Source of the DNA: Allomyces macrogynus ATCC 38327
Lineage: Eukaryota > Blastocladiomycota > Blastocladiomycetes > Blastocladiales > Blastocladiaceae
Direction of reading: 5' to 3'
Assembly (NCBI GenBank): GCA_000151295.1
Contig: GG745334.1
Span: 341,874 to 352,439, forward strand
Length of the DNA: 10,566 nt
Shown: piece by piece, positions 7,318 through 10,566 of the stretch
Position numbering within the stretch: position 1 is the stretch's first letter
Layout of the letters: each line of letters opens with the position of its first letter
Translations under genes and position numbers: made by a program
The notes under the pieces: generated by a model
Told to the model about the DNA's origin: nothing
The model's database searches: none
What the model saw: only the letters and a program-made list of their open reading frames with translations

Positions 7318-7794
7318 TTGATGATGGCGAGGAGTGGCGTGTGGACTGGGGAATGCACATCTGTCGGTTTTTGGTTTGTTGCGATTCACGGCGGACGGCA
7401 GTAGTAAGTAGACAAGGAGCGCGTGGCGAGCTAGGGAAATCCAAGCTGGCACGAACGACAGCCCCCACACGACAAATGCACATGCATTCGGCCGCGCGAC
7501 GGAAAGGAAAAACAACAGGAGGGAACGCGAAACCAAACGAGCAGGAACGAACAATCAAGAACGAGAAAACGACAGCAAACCGGCGCCCAAGGAAATGGAA
7601 AAGAAAAGCACGACGAAGGCACAAAGCACGAAGAGAGAGAGAGAGAACCGATAAACAAACGTCACCTAAACGCAGGAAAACCGTCAATGGGCACGCCTGG
7701 CAGGCAGCGCAAAGAAACCCGAGACGACGAGAAACAGCAACGACGACAACGGGACGGCACCACCGCCGTCCCCCGGAACGTGCACAAGCGCGCA
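7318..7794. other. 3' intergenic region between convergent genes
   Basis: The crtYB stop is at 7315-7317 and the CCR4 stop at 7797-7795 on the other strand. From about 7490 to 7690 the plus strand is rich in A and G, so the CCR4 transcript would carry a pyrimidine-rich 3' UTR. I see no canonical AATAAA on either strand, so the polyadenylation sites cannot be placed. Open frames here are low-complexity and I do not regard them as genes. Confidence 0.5.
7632..7646 (+). repeat. Short AG dinucleotide microsatellite
   Basis: About seven AG units lie within the purine-rich plus strand downstream of CCR4. In the CCR4 transcript this would read as a CU run in the 3' UTR. Confidence 0.9.
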
Positions 7795-10062
7795 TCACTT
7801 GGCACTGATGCGGAACTCGACGAGGAGTGGGATGTGGCTATCATCAAGCGTGAAGCAAACGTCAGTCGAGGTTCTAACCAAGTGATCCAAAAGAAACCAA
7901 AAAGAACGTACTCGGACGGGAAATGCGCGTTCGGGAACCCGACACACTTCCTGGCAAACGACTTGTCGATGCCCGCGAGCACGCCAATCACGCTCATGGT
8001 TGGGTGCGAGTACCAAATGTAATCGATCACATCGGCGAATCCCGGCACGAAGTTCGTAAACGGCACGTCGACATCGGCATACGACGACTTGAGCGCCATG
8101 CGGTGACTGAGTCCTTCCTTGGTGTAGTTGCCGTAATTGTACTGCTGGAAATCCGGGTGGTCCTTGTCGACTTTGCCCGACCGCAGCAGCTCGTAGACGC
8201 CCGATGACGGCGTCGAGTTGAAGTCACCGCATACGAGCACGGGCAGCGAGTGGAACGGGTCGGTCGGTGGCGGCATTGGCAAACCCGCAGCGGCCGCACG
8301 CCGCGCCTCCTTGGCGGCCAAGTCCTTGGAGTACTTGCGCACGGCCGCCTCGAGCCGCTCAATCAGCATGGCGACTTGCACGAGCTTGACGTCGCGGAAA
8401 CTCGGGTCCCAGTGCAGGTGGCAGTTGGCAACGAGCAAGTGCGCGCCCGTGTCCTTGTTCTGTAGCAGTGCGAGCACGGCCACATTATCCTTGGTCATGA
8501 GCCGGTTATACACGTCCTCGGTCTTTTTCAAGTCGGGCTTTTGCAGCGCCATTTGGTTGAACTCAATCACCTGCTTGTCGACGAGTGCGTATTTCGACGC
8601 GCGGAAGAAAGTCGCACAGCCGTCGACCGACTTGCGCTCCCAGTCGGACATGGTGCGCGCGCGCGTCTTGGGCCAGTAGACGCAGTCGTAATCGCCGAGT
8701 TCGCGTAGTTGCGGGCGGAAAAACTCGTCGTACTGCTGCATCTCCACTTCCTGCAGGCACAGAATGTCGGCCGAGTACTGCAAAATCTCTTGCAGGATCG
8801 CGTCGCCACGGTATGACCAGTCGAGCGCCCACGACGGCGTGTACCCGTACATTTTGGGCGTCGCATACTTTTCGGCCAAGATGTTGTAGCAGAAGACGGA
8901 ACACGTCTCGACGCCCGCGCCGTGGTCGCCCGGCTTTTGCTTTTCGAGCACGACCCACTCGCGCTCTGGTGGTCCCGGCGTGACTGTGGGTCGGCGGAGA
9001 AGGATGACGGTGTCAGCGTTATGAACACGGAAGGAGAGGAGAATGTCCATCGATCCATCGATAAACACAAAAGTACCATTGTTGCTGTCGCGCAAAAACG
9101 CGATCAGCGCCTGCGTCCCCTCCTTTTGAATGATCGCGAGCAAATTGTCGACGAGCGGATTGCCCTCCACGCCCAAGTGCTCGAGCTGGTAGAGCGTGCC
9201 GAGTTCAAGCGGCAGCGTCGTGAGCAAGTTATCAAACAGGTAAAGGCACTGCAGGCTCGTGAGCATGCCGAGCTCCGGTGGGACACTGCGCAGCTTGTTG
9301 CCGGACACGTCCAACAAGACAAGTGATCGCAACGACTCGATATCGGAGGGAATCGACTCGAGATGATTGTGGTTCAGGTAGAGCATGGTCAGGAACGAGT
9401 AGTGGAAGAGCGACCGCGACAGGTGCCGGATCGCCATGCCGCCAATGTCGAGCGTGCTCCAAGACGACGCCGAACTCGACGACTCGGATGACAGCGACGA
9501 CGGCTCGTCGGCGTCGTGCACGGGCACGCCGTTGGAAACAGGTTTCGAAGCGGGTGCGGGCGTTTGCGGTGCGTTCGGGTCAAACTGGTTGCCAACGACG
9601 GCTGCGGTGCCCGTCGTGCGCGCGAGCGTCGCAGCGGCCCGCGCGCGCTGGTGCGGCTGCGCCGACTGCCCGCGAGACCTGCTGCTGCTGAATGGCCGTC
9701 TGGTGGAACGCCGAGACGGGCGTGGCCGGCGGCGGGGGTACGTGCAGTGGGGCCGGCGAGGGCGCGTAGTGCGCGCCGTTTGACGCGTAGGACCCGGCCG
9801 ACCCGTTGCCGACAGGGCTCGCGGCGGCAGCAGCGGCAGCAGCAGCGGCAGCGGCAGCGACCGAGGCCGAGGACGGCGGCATGGGCGGGCCGGCCGAAGA
9901 CGGCGGGTGCGCTTGCACGTACTGGAAGAGCGGGGCAAAGACGGGGTTCATGGCCATGGGCAGCGAGTGCGGCGGCGGCGGCGCGGCGCCCGACGGCGCG
10001 AGCGGGGCACCGAGGCCGTGGTGCAGCGCCTTGGCCGCAGTCGCGGCGGCCGTCGAGTACAT
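7795..10062 (-). CDS. CCR4: CCR4-type poly(A) deadenylase (LRR plus EEP nuclease)
   Basis: The catalytic subunit of the CCR4-NOT complex, which shortens mRNA poly(A) tails in the cytoplasm. My model has exons 10062-9742, 9665-9077, 8983-7912 and 7837-7795, giving 674 aa. The N-terminus is Ala/Pro/Ser-rich with a 13-Ala run (69-81). A leucine-rich repeat block of about four repeats (roughly 180-278) should bind the NOT1/CAF1 scaffold. The exonuclease-endonuclease-phosphatase domain has N337 in CYNIL, E382 in CLQEVE, CHLHWDP (His 492 and 494), GDFNS (D557, N559), VIDYIWY (D624) and terminal SDH (D661, H662), so all the expected Mg2+-binding and catalytic residues are there. GCCGCCATG is an ideal start, with an in-frame stop upstream at 10200-10198. 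The first intron (9741-9666) is uncertain; a one-base indel is the alternative. Confidence 0.94.
7838..7911 (-). other. CCR4: CCR4 last intron (74 nt)
   Basis: Read on the minus strand, the donor is TCCGA|GTACGT and the acceptor GATGATAG|CCAC, with a CTGAC branch point. Splicing rebuilds the family-typical HFPSDHIPLLVEF end. Unspliced, the frame runs past the conserved domain into about 85 unrelated residues. The boundaries are well supported. Confidence 0.95.
8984..9076 (-). other. CCR4: CCR4 intron between LRR and nuclease (93 nt, in frame)
   Basis: On the minus strand the donor is AATG|GTACTT and the acceptor CGACCCACAG|TCAC, with CTGAC about 30 nt before the acceptor. The intron is a multiple of three and stop-free, so the frame reads through it. 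Removing it gives LRDSNNVTPGPPEREW, which fits the family; the 31 extra residues otherwise present have no counterpart in CCR4 proteins as I know them. Confidence 0.88.
9666..9741 (-). other. CCR4: Tentative CCR4 first intron (76 nt) or frameshift site
   Basis: The N-terminal frame from 10062 and the frame holding the LRR and nuclease differ by one base. A GTACCC donor at 9741 and a GGGCAG acceptor ending at 9666 would remove 76 nt and join them, a size like the other introns here. However, there is no CTGAC-like branch point and no pyrimidine tract. The skipped stretch contains AIQQQQ and reads like CCR4 coding sequence. A one-base insertion or deletion near 9672-9690 would join the frames equally well. 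Confidence 0.4.
9820..9858 (-). repeat. CCR4: Alanine-coding GCN repeat in CCR4 exon 1
   Basis: Thirteen alanine codons in a row (residues 69-81), mainly GCT and GCC in irregular order. It is a low-complexity spacer ahead of the LRR region, likely to vary in length between strains. Confidence 0.85.
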
Positions 10063-10566
10063 GGCGGCAGCAGCAGCGGGAACGGCGCCCGGGCGGGGAG
10101 TGGGGCGGGTGCGGACGGAAGCGGCACCGTGGCAGCAGCAGCGGTAGCGGTGGGCGGGAGGTCGGCAGCGACGACCGGCGGCAGCAGAAGATGGGCGTCA
10201 GGCCGGAAGGCAGCTCGCTGGCCGGCAGAAGGAATGCAGCCGAAGCGTGCGGGGGTGGGTGAGTGAGGGACGCGCGGTAGACAGTCGCGCAGGCCGGCGA
10301 CCAACGGCGGGTCGTGCCGTGTCCTTGCCGAGCGGCGTCGGCGCCGGATCGTGGCGAGCGAGCAGGTGGCGAGCGCGTGCGGATGCGGCAAGTCGGGCGG
10401 GGCGGGGCGCGGTACGGCAGGCGGAGTTGAGAGGTAGCTGTGCCGGCAGTCGCGGCCACGATGGTTGCTGTGCGGGTCCCGGCGGCCGTAGCGATGACGG
10501 TGATGGGTGAGTTTGGCGAGCACGAAGCGCGCGGCGGGCAGGCAGGCCGGGGGTGGAGGGTCGGCG
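10063..10566 (-). promoter_or_regulatory. CCR4: Upstream region and probable 5' leader of CCR4
   Basis: This stretch precedes the CCR4 ATG. It is very GC-rich, with GCN/GGC runs near 10063-10080 and 10132-10146 and a GC-box-like stretch GGGCGGGGCGGGGC at 10395-10408. Open frames on both strands are Arg/Pro/Ala-rich and overlap each other, which is expected for such composition. I see no clear TATA element and no convincing gene. Its assignment as promoter rests on position only. Confidence 0.4.

Noticed and set aside
6268..7554. A 428-codon open frame on the minus strand opposite crtYB
   Set aside because: It is antisense to the well-supported synthase domain. Its Arg/His/Gly/Val-rich composition is what a GC-biased gene produces on its reverse strand, and no domain is seen.
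6390..7808. A 472-codon plus-strand frame overlapping crtYB exon 3
   Set aside because: It is a shifted frame of crtYB, Arg/Ala/Gly-rich, running on into the purine-rich intergenic DNA; not a gene.
9389..10459. A 356-codon minus-strand frame across the CCR4 N-terminal and leader region
   Set aside because: It is low-complexity Arg/Pro/Ser/Ala sequence in a frame different from both CCR4 frames and shows no domain.
1..10566. tRNA, rRNA, CRISPR array, insertion sequence or prophage features
   Set aside because: Reading both strands I found no cloverleaf-like sequence, regular spacer array, transposase motif or long inverted repeat. A covariance-model scan was not possible here.

Overview
The window is nuclear DNA of a GC-rich fungus with small spliceosomal introns. 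The fused lycopene cyclase/phytoene synthase gene is a fungal-type fusion. The strongly GC-ending codons, introns of 67-93 nt and CTGAC-like branch points fit an early-diverging zoosporic fungus, with Blastocladiomycota (Allomyces or Blastocladiella relatives) my best guess. That assignment is inference, not something the sequence proves.

Layout. Positions 1-2354 are of mixed, lower-GC composition. They hold two eroded copies of a repeated segment (351-566 and 934-1295), one unrecognised minus-strand coding segment that looks frameshifted (1090-1655), and otherwise no gene I can defend. Positions 2355-3461 (+) encode an uninterrupted 368-aa small-molecule kinase of the APH/choline kinase/methylthioribose kinase fold. 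Positions 3684-4394 (+) encode a DJ-1/PARK7 protein in two exons. Positions 5223-7317 (+) encode a 650-aa bifunctional lycopene cyclase/phytoene synthase in three exons. Positions 10062-7795 (-) encode a 674-aa CCR4 deadenylase, convergent with crtYB; two introns are clear and a third, near the N-terminus, is doubtful. Positions 10063-10566 are the GC-rich leader and promoter side of CCR4.

Function. The four clear genes do not form one pathway. CrtYB makes phytoene and cyclises lycopene to gamma/beta-carotene, the precursor of retinal. CCR4 shortens mRNA poly(A) tails. DJ-1 is a redox/dicarbonyl stress protein. The APH-like kinase has an unknown substrate. No phytoene desaturase, carotenoid oxygenase or rhodopsin gene lies in the window, so this is not a visible carotenoid cluster. 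I found no new multi-gene system. The points most worth checking are the duplicated segment with its unrecognised broken gene, the in-frame (3n) introns in crtYB and CCR4, the tiny last exon of CCR4 that carries a catalytic histidine, and the frame discontinuity near the CCR4 N-terminus.
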